This document shows, one piece after another, positions 51,791 through 63,274 of a DNA stretch of 64,000 nt; positions within the stretch are counted from its first letter, which is position 1, and each line of letters starts with the position of its first letter. The DNA comes from Ophiocordyceps camponoti-saundersi (nom. inval.) (Eukaryota > Ascomycota > Sordariomycetes > Hypocreales > Ophiocordycipitaceae), in assembly GCA_003339415.1 (NCBI GenBank), contig PDHQ01000059.1:1-64000 (forward strand). The letters run 5' to 3'. The notes under the pieces were generated by a model, which worked only from the letters and a program-made list of their open reading frames with translations, searched no databases and was not told the DNA's origin. The position numbers and the translations under genes were made by a program.

Positions 51791-54700
51791 CTAAAGCGAC
51801 GTCTTCAAACCATCGGCCTTTCTAACATCGGCGCCCCCATTTGTCGCCCGTGCTATAGACAACTGCCGTCCCTCAACTTCCATTCCGGCAGTAAAGACAA
51901 CACTGATCCCTTCCAGAAAAGCGACGAAGACGCACAACAGACTCGCAATGGCGAAATGGCTGATTGTCGACCCAATCTCCAGCCAAGAACCCTCATCCCT
52001 GACAACCCAAAAAAAGTAAAGCGTTAGCACATCGCTTGCCGCCATGACTACCATGAAAAGTGCTGAGGGCGCCACCCTCAGCTTCTTGTTCAGGACTCCC
52101 AAATTGGCGGACAGTAGGGCAAACGGGATCATCAGCTTGAGAATCAACAGCGCTCCCTGCGAGAAAGGATCAAATATCGGTACAAGACGATACACGCTTT
52201 CGAGACTGAAAGACGACACAGACGCAACGTTCCCAGTGCTGAAGAAGGCCGATTGTAGAAGAATCATGAAGAACAGGGCAACCCTCGCATCGGATAGTTG
52301 CAACGGCCGCAACACCGGCCTCGACGTAGTAGTAACTACTTTGCTCGTGAAAACTTCAACGGCATACTCGAGGCGAACCCAGACAAGTAATGTCAGGGAA
52401 AACGCAACATAAAAAAGACATTCGTAGGATATTGTGAGGATGATGAATGTTGGCGCGCAAGTGAGGAATATCAGGACCAGTCGATGCATATAATGGATAT
52501 GTCGTTGCGATCGAAAACTCAAAGGCATCAGTAGCGATACAACTGAAAAGTTGAAAAGTGTTGTCAGCTCATTAGCCGCCCGGTTGAGTGAAAAGGGTGA
52601 AGACGGACCCAGAACAGTCCAAGCCACCGTCTGGTTACCCCGAGGCAACCCCCGTTTGGCCTGCAGGCTCAGAGCGCTGGAGCGGGTAACCAGCATCGCC
52701 AGCAAAACAAGGCCAATCTTCGACATGATCAGCGGTGTTCTCTAAATTGCATGCACTTGGACAAGTAGGGATTGGAGGATTGGTCGCACCTGGACGCCAG
52801 TGACGGTCCTCCTAGCAGTATCACCTCTCTGAGAAGTCGCATTCGTCTCTCGTTGCGAAAAGTCTGACAGCACGAAGTACTCGTGACGCAGGTACAGAAG
52901 CCCCAAGAACATTATGGCCGTGCCACCAGCGAGACTGCCAACTGGTCAACGGGTGAAGAGGCTGGCAAAGGGGGCGATCCTTGTCCTACATCAGAGGTAG
53001 ATTTTCAACCTTCATGGCCGGAAGCAGCGTGAAAGCACTCATCGTCAAGCACGATGCGGCCCAGATAAGGCTTGAGCGAGTGTGCAATCGCAAGAATGAT
53101 GAGCCGTACGACGCCGGCCACGCGGCCAGCAGTGCAAAAACGCCCGTGAGAACTTCTCTATGTATATAACCAAGCGCCTTAAACTGGTCAGATATAAGTT
53201 TCGAAGTGGGCGCGACTAACTCACCAGACACTGTATGGTTCCGATGAAAAGGACAAAGTGAGTGCCAATAATCAAGGCTGATGTCCCCATTTTGACATGG
53301 CCGAACAGCACCGCTCGTCCTCGCCCAAGGCTGAGACGATGGGCATACACTTCTTCCCAAAACACAGTTGGAAAGAAGGCGTAGGCGTAGTAGCTCGAGG
53401 GGGATTTCGAGATGAAGAATGACGAGTACAGCGTCAAGAGAATCGAAGAAAAAAAAGTCACACTTAACACAGTGCGTTTCGGAGCCACGCTCCTTTGCAG
53501 CACAAACAGGTCGACGACCATGGTCAGGGCATATGCCATCCAACCGAGGTATCCCGAAGTGATGAGCGCTCGGAGAAACAGCCAGTCGTAAGTCTGAAGG
53601 TACCGGAGACCCTCAAGAGCCATGCCGATAAGGGCATCAGTCTCCTCGATTGCTTCCTCGTATTTGCCAACCTCTATCATCCGTCGCACAGCAGCGATGC
53701 GTTGCTCAGGGCTGCTCTCTGCTTCGCTGAGAGGTCGATATGGTTGAAATCGGAGCTCATTCGCTCTTTTCTTTTCCTCCTTGACTCGGTACATTTCAAG
53801 AATCCCTTGAGCATTGGCGAGGGTCGCTTGAGCCTTCTCTCGTTCGCCTGCAGACAGGTAAGCGAGCGGTAGCTTGCCCACCGAATTGGCCGGAAATTCC
53901 GTGCCAATCAAGTAAGACATCAGGGACGCAACGTCGGCCTGAGAGACATCGTGCCTTCGCACATGGTTCAGACCCCACTCGGAAGAGTAGTCGTCATGGC
54001 CAGGAGCAGTGGAGTTGGGGTAGAGTTCTGGAAGAGCAACACCGGAGCCCCAAGCGATGAGAGGCGTGCGCGTGTTGTCGGGGTGGCCATCGCCATGGCT
54101 GCCCCAGTCACTCATTCCGTGATCCGCAGTGAATATGAAGGCCGTCCTCTCATCACCAAAGAACTTCTGCACGATTTCCGTCACCTCCTTGACGCCCTGA
54201 TCAACCACCTGGACATTGTGTAGGTACTCCTTCGAGTAAGGACGGTATGAGTGTCCTGCCGTGTCCAGTCCAAGAAGATGTAAGAAGAAAATGTTCTTGT
54301 CCTGACGAAGTTCTCTGTTAAGTGTTTGATTTGTAGCAGCTTGGGCGAAGAAGTCCTTGACATGGTCAAATACCCAGAGGTCAAGTCGGGTGGCATCTTT
54401 AGAGAAATCTTCAAACTCGGGCTCATACGTGATCGCGTCAACTCGTCCGGGTACCGCGCCTCGCTCGAACATGGGGAGGATATCGGGGCTTCCCCAGCTC
54501 CATGTGTGGCGACTGCGATTAAAGACACTGTCGAAGTCGACGGGGTTCAGCTTCCAACCAGTGGCCACGGCGGAAACATCTTCGTACAGCCCAGCAATCA
54601 GGGCGACATGACCGGGCCGAGACTCGGTGGGAACTCGTGTGTGAGAAACGCCAAAAGTCCCATGCTCGAGTACTCGAGAACGGAGAAAAGGGGCTAAGGG

Positions 54701-55022
54701 CTTCGGAAGCAGGTCGTCGTTCAGTTTAGGGTATGGTTCGGGAAAGGGTAGGAAAGCCTTGTCAGCCCGCAAGCCATCTCCTGCAGGTGGATAGACGCTA
54801 TATCAGAAGAGCGCAACATAGACGGGAGGCATAAGACGACGGACCGACGATAAGAACCAGCCTGTGCGCCGGGGCTTTGCCAGAGTCTGAACGTCCAACG
54901 CCAATCAGCTGCATGCCCGACACTACAGGGCTGACAAAGTAGACATCGAATATAGAAAACAGATAGACGAGGTGGAAGACAATGGCGGTAGCGAGGAACG
55001 CGAAGCGAGTGACTGCCGCCAT
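51791..55022 (-). CDS. MCD4: GPI ethanolamine phosphate transferase 1 (MCD4/PIG-N)
   Basis: ER membrane enzyme that adds ethanolamine phosphate to the first mannose of the GPI-anchor precursor. Six exons: 55022-54845, 54780-53225, 53177-52990, 52934-52790, 52717-52609 and 52542-51791, giving 975 residues, close to other fungal MCD4 proteins. Introns are 64, 47, 55, 72 and 66 bases with GT..AG ends and CTGAC/CTGAT/TTGAC branch sites, and all phases agree. An N-terminal membrane segment (residues ~6-31) is followed by the alkaline-phosphatase-fold domain: GDGLRAD (60-66), nucleophile Thr111 in TESRPGH, LGLDTAGH (Asp232, His236), ADHG (Asp279, His280) and His292 in GDGHPDN. The PIG-N C-terminal multi-membrane domain runs from ~450 on. 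The start codon has G at -3 and +4. All catalytic residues are intact, base composition is ordinary and there is no RIP damage. It is the only intact gene seen in the window. Confidence 0.93.
52543..52608 (-). other. In-frame, stop-free 66-nt intron of MCD4
   Basis: The sequence starts GTCCGT, has a GAGCTGAC branch region and ends TTTTCAG. Because its length is a multiple of three and it has no stop, retaining it would add 22 residues between WTVL and VSLLMPL. The family has continuous sequence there, and splicing gives WTVLVVSLLMP. The same unusual 5' site GTCCGT begins intron 1 (54844), which supports its being real. Confidence 0.75.
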
Positions 55023-55277
55023 GGCGAAGCGGTCCGAAGGGGAATGGAGAACTATGTTCAGCGCGGCATTGGTTGAAGAAGCTGCAGGCTGTTTGGATAC
55101 TCAATTTACTCAATTATCGCGTAGTCCGGCTAGATTGGCGACTGACAAGAAGCATTGACAGCCCCAAGCCCAGATTGAAGAGAAACAGCTGTTAAATTGA
55201 TAAGAAGTTGGTTATCGGTTAGTCTGTCCCAGTCACGTGGAGAATGCTCCTCGGGAGGCGAAGGTCTTAGGGGCTTC
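55023..55277 (-). promoter_or_regulatory. MCD4 upstream region with CACGTG motif
   Basis: About 255 bases of ordinary G/C content lie between the MCD4 start codon and the right inverted-repeat arm, so the promoter is either very compact or extends into repeat DNA. A palindromic CACGTG lies at 55234-55239, a typical binding site for basic helix-loop-helix factors. No TATA box is obvious. Function is inferred from position. Confidence 0.4.
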
Positions 55278-55332
55278 GCTCCTACCCGTAGGTCCCAGGC
55301 TCGCTGTTTCTCGCCTAGTAGGCATAATCAAA
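55278..55332 (-). repeat. Right arm of inverted repeat, inner part
   Basis: Complement of the left arm, with its core at 55282-55324. The arm is interrupted at 55333-55345 by the SINE's target duplication and resumes at 55816. Removing the SINE restores a continuous arm out to about 55874. Confidence 0.7.
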
Positions 55333-55345
55333 AGTGGACTAATTA

Positions 55346-55815
55346 TTATTATTAGAATTTACTCTAGTGGCCTAATAGGCATCTAGGCGTACAATCTTCT
55401 AGAGAGAGGAAAAACCGGAGACCTAGGGGGAAAACCCCTCACTTATTATCGCAGTGGCCGACAGGCTAGGTATATTAACTATATAGCAGGTATTCGTTAA
55501 TATTTATAGCGGAAGTACGCTAGTCCTAGGCGAGAGGTACTAATATTTCGGAGTTATAATAATCTAAATCCTAGAAGAAGTTTCGGTACATATAGCTAGC
55601 GAAGGTTATATCGATAGCTAAAAGACTTCGTAATCGTACTCTATTGCCGGATATCCCGGCACTTCTGGCCGCCGGGTAGCCTGCCCTAGTCCTTCTAGTC
55701 GCTAGGGTGACCCTTCGAGGGGTCCCTAATCCCTTAGAATGCCGAACCCCTAGAGACCCTAGCAGGGTTACTACTCCTGCCGAGGTTGTGCCGGGGTCGG
55801 ACCGTACCCCGGCAA
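55346..55815 (-). mobile_element. SINE copy 2 (headless), inserted in the inverted-repeat arm
   Basis: 470 bp flanked by AGTGGACTAATTA (55333-55345) and AGTAGACTAATTA (55816-55828), a 13-bp duplication with one G/A difference. On the minus strand it begins GCCGGGGTACGGTCCGACC, matching the body of SINE copy 1 near 20975, so the tRNA head is missing. It ends with the CCGGTTTTTCC block (complement of 55401-55440) and a TAA-type tail. It keeps high G/C and little RIP damage. Confidence 0.82.
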
Positions 55816-55874
55816 AGTAGACTAATTAAACACTAGGGATAAAACTAGATTAATACCTCGTATATCCCCCACTA
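55816..55874 (-). repeat. Right arm of inverted repeat, outer part
   Basis: The complement reads TAGTGGGGGATATACGAGG ... TAGTTTTATCCC, matching the outer part of the left arm (CAGTGGG ... TAGTCTTATCCC) apart from an indel of about 20 bases. Confidence 0.5.
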
Positions 55875-57923
55875 AACTCTTAACAGATAACTAAGGGGGA
55901 AAAGGAAAAAGGTTTAAAATCTTACTTTTTAATTTTTATAATTTTAGCTAAAATCCTTAAATTATTTATTAAGAAATTTAATATAGATTTTATTAATTAG
56001 TCCTTTTTTATTTATACTAACTAAGCGAGAAATAGTAAGCTTAGGACTTATAAAAAGCTATTCTATAGCGTAAAATATAAATAGGTAAGTATAACGCCTT
56101 ACTATAAAAAGTATAATTAGTATAGCTTAGAGTAGAAATTAGCATAACCCCTTTCTCTCCTTTCTAAATAGATTATTAGAATTCTAAGTTAAATTAAGTA
56201 AGATTATTTTACTACTTTAAAATATTATTTTTTTTTCTAGTAACTATAATAAGAAGCTATAAGCTTATAGCGATAACCTCTTCTTTTATTACTATAATAT
56301 TTAATATACTTACGCTTACCGCTAATACTATTACCTTTACTTATAATTACCTCACGCCCCTTATAATAATATTATTAGTAATAATAACTACTTATAAGCC
56401 TAGCTACTTACGCTACTACTTTTAAGAGCCTTTTACCTCCTTTACTTAAAAATAAGCTTCTTTTTAACTTTTTAATAACTTTAAGCTACCTTTATATAAC
56501 CTTTCACGAAAACGGGATAGGACCCGTTACTTAATCTTTCGCTCTTTACTATATATTTATTACCGAGAAGGAGTTAATAGCGCCCGTAGCGGCTTCGGCC
56601 GGGGCCTAAGGGGTAGGCAACGCGCTTATAATCGTAAATAGGGGTACGCGGGGACTAAGATAATCCCTATAATACCCCTAGTCCGGCTAAGGATAATATA
56701 ATAATAGCGCTAGAATAAGAGAAGAAGCGGAGTAAATACGGGACTTTTACGATAGCGATATAAAGGAAGCTTATAATAAACTAGCCGCGGTAATACTTAC
56801 TATAGCGTTTTTTAATACTTAGAATATTATAGTAGCTTTTAAAGCTAAACTTTATAAGAAATTTATAACCCCCTTAAATTAAAACGTTACTTAACTTTTA
56901 CTTAAAATTATTAAGTTAATTAAGAAAATAATTACTTAAGCTATATAGAAAATATTCTTATAAACTATTAGCTTTAATATTAGTTTAACTTAGCTATTAT
57001 AAGCTTTTATAGCTATTATTAATAATATAATAATTAAACTTATCCTTAATTACTCTAATAGAGAAGTTATTATATTTATAAAAAATATTATAATTAACGT
57101 AAATACCTTATAGCTAACCTTATAAGAGATTATATAGGCTATAAATATAGCTTTAAAATACGAGGTTATATTAGCTATAAGATAACTCTTTAGTAAAGAT
57201 ATAATAGTTATATTCTATCTAAAATATAAGAAATAAGTAAGCTTAGTTAAGTAAATCTTTATTATTTTTAGTAAGGGGGCGGTTTATAGCTAGAAAACTT
57301 TCTTTATTATAGTAAAAGGAGTATAAATAAGGGCTACTTATAGCGACTAAGATATACTTTTATAATAAATTAAGAAATATAATAAAGTTAATATCGCTTA
57401 AGTTTAAGCGCTTTAGCTTTATAGTAAGGGAGCTACGCGCACTTATATTATCTTAGGAATTATTAATATAATAAACGCTAATAAATTTATATAAAATAGC
57501 TTAATTATAAAGATAAAAATCTCCTATATAGAAGTTTATAATAATATAGTATAATCTTAATAATATTACTAATATTACTAATATAAGTATATAGTAAAAT
57601 ATTACTAAAAGTAATTATATTATAGAATATATATAGCTATAGCGTACTTAGAAAAAGAGAGCGTATATTTAACTTTTACTAAGACTAATATTAAAAACTA
57701 TATCTTATATAAAGGGAATTACGCCTTATAATCTTAAAACTATATTACTATAAAAATATACTAAAATTAAGTATATAATAACTATATATACTAACCTTAT
57801 AAGTTTTAAAATTACTCTTAGCTAACTTAATTTAGGATTAGTAATAGCTTTACTAAGGTTTAGTCCCGGAAATAGTTACGCGCGGCCTTTATATAGTTAT
57901 AAGCTATACTTTACTTTAATATA
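55875..57923. other. Unassigned region, possible retroelement coding relic
   Basis: About 2 kb. G/C rises from about 56510 to 56800 (for example GGCTTCGGCCGGGGCC near 56601), and from 56800 to 57900 the plus strand has moderately long pieces without stops. It lies directly upstream of LINE L1 copy 2 but is not present upstream of copy 1, so it is not part of that element. It could be an ORF1/gag-like relic of another family. No motif was recognised. Confidence 0.35.
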
Positions 57924-60900
57924 AATAATAAGCCCGCCCCGGCATTAAAAAGGGGCTAAGGTAGGAGTAGCGCTACCCCCGGACTTTATAGCGGGTAAGA
58001 TAGCGGTAAAGCTTAGGGAACCTATCCTCCCCTTCTTACCTTTTCCCCTTTTATTATACCCTCCTCTGCCCCCTCCTCTATCTCTTTTTCCGCCCCCTCC
58101 TTTACCTCGATATAATCGTAAACCTTTACCTCCCTTACTCCTAATAAAAATTAAAATCCTTTTTTAAAATATATAAAAGCGTAATTATCTTATTTATACC
58201 GCGCTTTATAACCTTATTAGCTATAATATTATTTATTTATAGGAATTATAATATAACTAATTCGGATACCTTTTATTTCTCGGTATCTTATTATATAAAC
58301 TTATAAATTTTAGTAATTAAGTAATTTTTTATATTTATAAATAACTAAACTCTTTTTTTTAGATACCTTTTATTATACTTAATATAGCTTCTATCTTTTT
58401 TTATATTATACCTTTATTATAAATTATATTTATTTACTTACCCTTATTAGTAATTTAATCTAGCCTTTTTTTATAATATAATTTTCTTTACCTTAACTTA
58501 ACCCTAATAGCTACCCTTTTATATAGTAATTTTAACTTTTATTACCTTTTATAGGACTATTATAAAAAGTCCTCTTTTAAAGTAGCTAATTTTCTCGATC
58601 TCGTAATTAGCCTCTATCTTAGACTTATTACGCCTCTAAGCGAAGTTACTTAGGAAATATATAATAAATAAACTAATATTATTAACTTAGCTTAAGCTAC
58701 GCTAAATTACCGCGTAATATATTAAGGAAATAATTTTAACTTTATTAGCTTTAACTATATTCTATAAATTATTTACGTAAATACTAACCTCCGCCCTAAT
58801 ATTATATTAACTAAGATTTAGCGCTTTTTTTACTTAGATATACTTATAGCTAAGGTATAAAACTAACTTAAGCTTAAACTATATTATATTTTTATACTTA
58901 AAAATTTAAAAAAAGTAATTACCTTATTATATAAATAATTAAAAATAATAATAAAGATTATAATATTATTATATATTTATATATACCTTATAATATAAAA
59001 CTAATAAAATTAGGTAATAGTAGCTATTATAATAGCTACTAAGTAAGCTTAAAAGTATTAAAAAGCTAACTTTACTAACTTTTATTAGTAAAATTATTAG
59101 GAAATAATAAAAGTATAAAAGTTTATAATTAGCGCGGCCTATTATAACGCTTAGCGTAATTTTCTTAATAATATCTTAATAAACTTAATAATATTTTAAA
59201 TAATAAAATATTAAGCCTAGCTTTAAAGTTAGGCCCCGCTAAAGCTTATATATATATTAACGCTATAAAAAAGCCCTAACTTAAACTTAGTATTTATTTT
59301 CTTAGATAAAGTAATCTTACTTAGCTAGTAATTTTTCCCTACTTTTACCGCCTTAGCCCCTTTTCTTACTTTAAATAAACCTTTCCCTTTTTTCTATATT
59401 AAATATTCGATTATTATTAATAATATTTACTTTACCTTTTTCTTAATTACTTTATAGAAGTCCGCTAGCCCTAATAGGATCTTAGTTAAGTTCCTAAAAA
59501 AATACGGACCCCCCCTTATCTAAGTTTTCTAAAAAATCTTCTAAAACTATATTAATAGTAGCTATTTCCTATTATAATTTAAAATTTCTAATATTATAGT
59601 TATCTATAAAGTAAGTAAATTACTAGCTATATATTATACCTTAAGTAAGTATAAGCTAATTTTATTTCTTAATATAATAAGGAAAGTTTTAGAAATAATT
59701 ATTATTAGGAAAATAGCGTTTATAGCGGAAATAGCTAATATCTTCCTAGATAGTTAAATAGGTAATAAGCTATAATACTTTACCGATACCGTAATCCTTA
59801 TACTTATTAAAATTATTAAGATTATCTAAGACTAGGGCGGCACCGCCTTACTCCTCTTATTAAACTTTACTAAAGCTTTTAATTATATTTCTTATAATAA
59901 GCTAATAATTATTCTTAATTACTTAAGCTTTCTTAAATAAGTTATAATATTTATTTATTCTTATCTTATTATTAAAACCTTATAACTTAAATTTAACTAT
60001 AAGCTTAGTAATACTTTCTTAATTTAGTAAAAAGTCTCTTAAGGGTTTTTTATATTACCGGTTCTTTTCCTATTATATATATTCTTATTATATTAATATC
60101 TAAACTTAGTAACCGGACTACTTATAATAAGCTTTACTAATAATATTAATATATTTAGTATTAAACGCGATAAGGCCTAAGTATTTTTCTAACTTAAGCG
60201 GGCGTAGCGAATTTATAAATAATAAGCCCTTAAATATAAAATAACTTTTTAGCTAGCTAAAAATAAGTTAATATATTATATAAAAGCTAGGAAAGTAAAT
60301 ATAACTTAGCTTTAACTTAGTATAAAGATAGTTTAGCTTATATAAGAGGCGAGATTTTTAAGGGTTTAGCTATATTATAAATTTTAATAAAAATCTTACT
60401 TTTTAAAACTCGCCGCTAAACTTAAGCGCTAATATTTAGCTTTTATTAAAATTACTATATTAATATAAAGTTATACCTTATTAAAAATAAAGGAGGTTTA
60501 TATTAAAGCTATTAGATTAGCGATTATATTCGGTATATCTTAGTTTACTTTATTTACGTAACTAGGGGGGAAACTATACGGCCTTATTATAAAGGCGCTA
60601 GCTACGGAATAGTTTAAATACCTAAAAGTTATTATTAGAGCTTATAAAGCTACCCCTCTTTATTATATTAAAATAAAGGCTTTTATCCCCCCCCTTAACT
60701 TATACTTTATTTACTAAATAGCTTATACTTATTACCGCCTTTAATATATAAATATAATAAACCTTATCTATACTATAATAAAAAAAGCTACTAAGTAAGT
60801 TAGATATAAGCGTAAGGGGCGCCCTTATTAATAAAAATATTAAATATTATAAGATTTAGAGGAATTTTATAAGATATAAACTAAACTTAAACTAAAGGCT

Positions 60901-63225
60901 AAATATATATAACGCGATTTTAATATTAGATTTCGAGAAGAGTAGCTTTTCCGATAATATTCTTAAAAAAGTAAGCTTAAGAAATATAAATAGTCTTATA
61001 GCTACCCCGTTAATAAACCGCTATAGCTTAAGGCTAAGACCGCCTTATATATTTATAAGGGACTTTTTAAGTTTATTAATATAATATTTATATAATTTTA
61101 GACTAAATATATTAAGCTTAATTCTTTTTTCTAAGCTTATAAAATCCTTAAGGTAGTTTCGAGATACTACTTTTATAATAATAGTAATAAGATTATATTA
61201 TATATTTTTCTTAACTATACCTTTACTTATAAAAATAAGCTACTTTTTAATATTAATTAGTAACTAATATAAGATTAATATAACCTTATTAAAGCGCTTA
61301 ATAACTCTTAATTTATAGCTAAACTTATATATTAGTTTTTTTCGCTTAAATAATTATACTAATTTAACCTTATAATATTACTTTATAAAAGTAAAATAGA
61401 TAAGAAAGATAGGGCCTTTAGCTTTATAATAAATATATAAAAGCCGCTTTATAACGATAATTTTATTATTTATCTTACTAGCTACTTACTTAGCTTTAAA
61501 GCTAGATTATCTTAATTATATATAAAATATTAACTTAACCGCGCGAAATATAAAACTAACTACGTTTATTATAGCTATAGCTTTAGCTATAGCCTTAACC
61601 TTAATTATAATTATAAGCGCGAACTAAAGCTACTTACTCCTCCTCTATTATTAGCTTCTCCTTTTTATTAGATATAATATAATCGCTAATTAGTATTATA
61701 AAGTTTTTATTATTAGATATATTATTAACTAAATTATCTTAAATAAGATTAAAGATTTTCTTATAAAAAGGTAGCGCGGTTACGGTATAAGCGCTAAAAA
61801 TATCCTTCTTAGCGGCGGGGGTAATTTTAACGCTCGGGGTAAGAGTAATCTTAGGCTTACTAAGCTTATTAGCTTTTAACTTAAACTTAGACTCGATAAG
61901 TACTAAGGCGGAAGCGGAACTAATAATAAAAGGCGGAGTATAAAAGATAAAAGAATAATTAATAAGAGATAGGCTCCCTTATAAGCGCGCTTTATTCTTA
62001 GTAGCGTAGCGGATATAGTATAGTTTCTTAGTTAATTACTTAAAAAAGTTAATTACTTATATATAGGAAATACGCTATTTTTATATTTAAGCTAATATAG
62101 TAGCGATAAGTTAGTTAACGCTAGTTAAACTTTTAATTATATTAATAATAAGGTTCTCCTTAATAATAAGAAGCTATAAGCTTTAAAGCGGTATATAGCT
62201 AGCGGCTACTTATATAACTTAATTAGTATAAATATTATTATAACGCGTAATAGCGCGTATCTCTTTAATATACTAAATTATATTTTTCTACTACGCTTAT
62301 TAGTATAGAACTTATTACGAACTTAATATAACTTTAATATTACTTACTATTTAAATATTATAATTAAAGCTTAGCTAGTAAGTAACTTTAACTATAGCGT
62401 AGATAGCTTCGGCTATAGCGGGATTATTAATTAGCTAATATTTAGTATAATTATTCGCGTATTTAATATAAGCTATACTTAGATAATCTACCTTAGTTAT
62501 TAGTAAATACGGATATATACTAGGGCTAAGTACTTATTTCTTTATATTTAATAAAAGTCCTTAAAGCTAATAAGCGTACTAATATACCCCGCGTAAAATA
62601 CCGCTTAAGGAAAGTTAAGTTTAGCGAATATTTTACTTTAGTATAAGTTAGCTACGAACTAGTTACGCGCGCTAAGAATAACTTATATAGTTAAAATTAC
62701 TAAAAAAATAATAAAATAATAACGGCCCGCTTATATTAGTAAAAATAACCCCCCCCCTCCTTTATATATTTTTAAGCTTTAAGTTACTAATTTATAAAAA
62801 CTAATTTCCTAATTAGGAAAGCTTCCTAATTAGGAAAGCTTAAAAAAAAGGTATATACCTAAGTATATACCGTATATAGAGGAGGTATATAGCTATATAC
62901 CTAAGAGTTAAGTAATATATACCTAAAAGCTAGGGAGGTATATATCGGTATATATAAGTAATATATACCGCTACTATTATTATCTTTTCCTTATCTTATC
63001 TATCTTTCCTTATCTTTCCTTACGTTATATAATATTATTATAACTAATAGTTATTTTTTTTATATATATAGAGCGCCTAGCCCGGCCCCGAGCCGGACGC
63101 GGTCCTACTATATAGCGGGGGGTTTTACCTCTTTTAGGAGGGTTTTTCCTACTCGACTTACTGCCGAGGTTCTAGCAGCTACTTCTATAGCTTTTAAAGT
63201 ACTATAATAATAATAATAATAATAA
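57924..63225 (+). mobile_element. Tad-like LINE, family L1, copy 2 (RIP-mutated)
   Basis: Same element as 425-5721 over its full length, about 5.3 kb, in the same orientation. Both copies start at AATAATAAGCC, so this is probably the true 5' end and not a shared truncation. It ends with the GGGGGGTTTTACC block (63115-63150) and a (TAA)n tail. The RT box (59836-59900), the FADD-equivalent (60121-60150, again with Asp to Asn change) and the C-terminal RAYKATP-type motif (about 60640) are in order. Differences from copy 1 are mostly transitions in both directions, as expected when both copies were mutated independently. Confidence 0.87.
59700..60960 (+). pseudogene. LINE reverse transcriptase relic (L1 copy 2)
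   Basis: Same motifs as in copy 1. LLNFTKAFNYIS is conserved. The catalytic box is preceded by FTNNIN-like sequence with both Asp codons changed. It is inactive. Comparing the two copies site by site would recover most ancestral bases, because RIP hit them at different positions. Confidence 0.7.
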
Positions 63226-63274
63226 CTTTAAGCTTTTAATAATTTAACTTACTAGCTTTAGTTTAAATAGTATT

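Noticed and set aside
52044..52412. Plus-strand open frames across the MCD4 locus (also 53495-53872, 53951-54223, 54326-54697)
   Set aside because: They lie antisense to MCD4 exons with conserved catalytic motifs and show no family features. They are shadows of the real gene.
52986..53543. 185-codon minus-strand open frame as a distinct protein
   Set aside because: Only its last 62 codons are used, as MCD4 exon 3. The rest overlaps exon 2 in another frame and intron 2.
51585..55874. Giant cargo-carrying Starship-type element
   Set aside because: No tyrosine recombinase (DUF3435) gene is seen and the unit is under 5 kb, with inverted repeats not typical of Starships.
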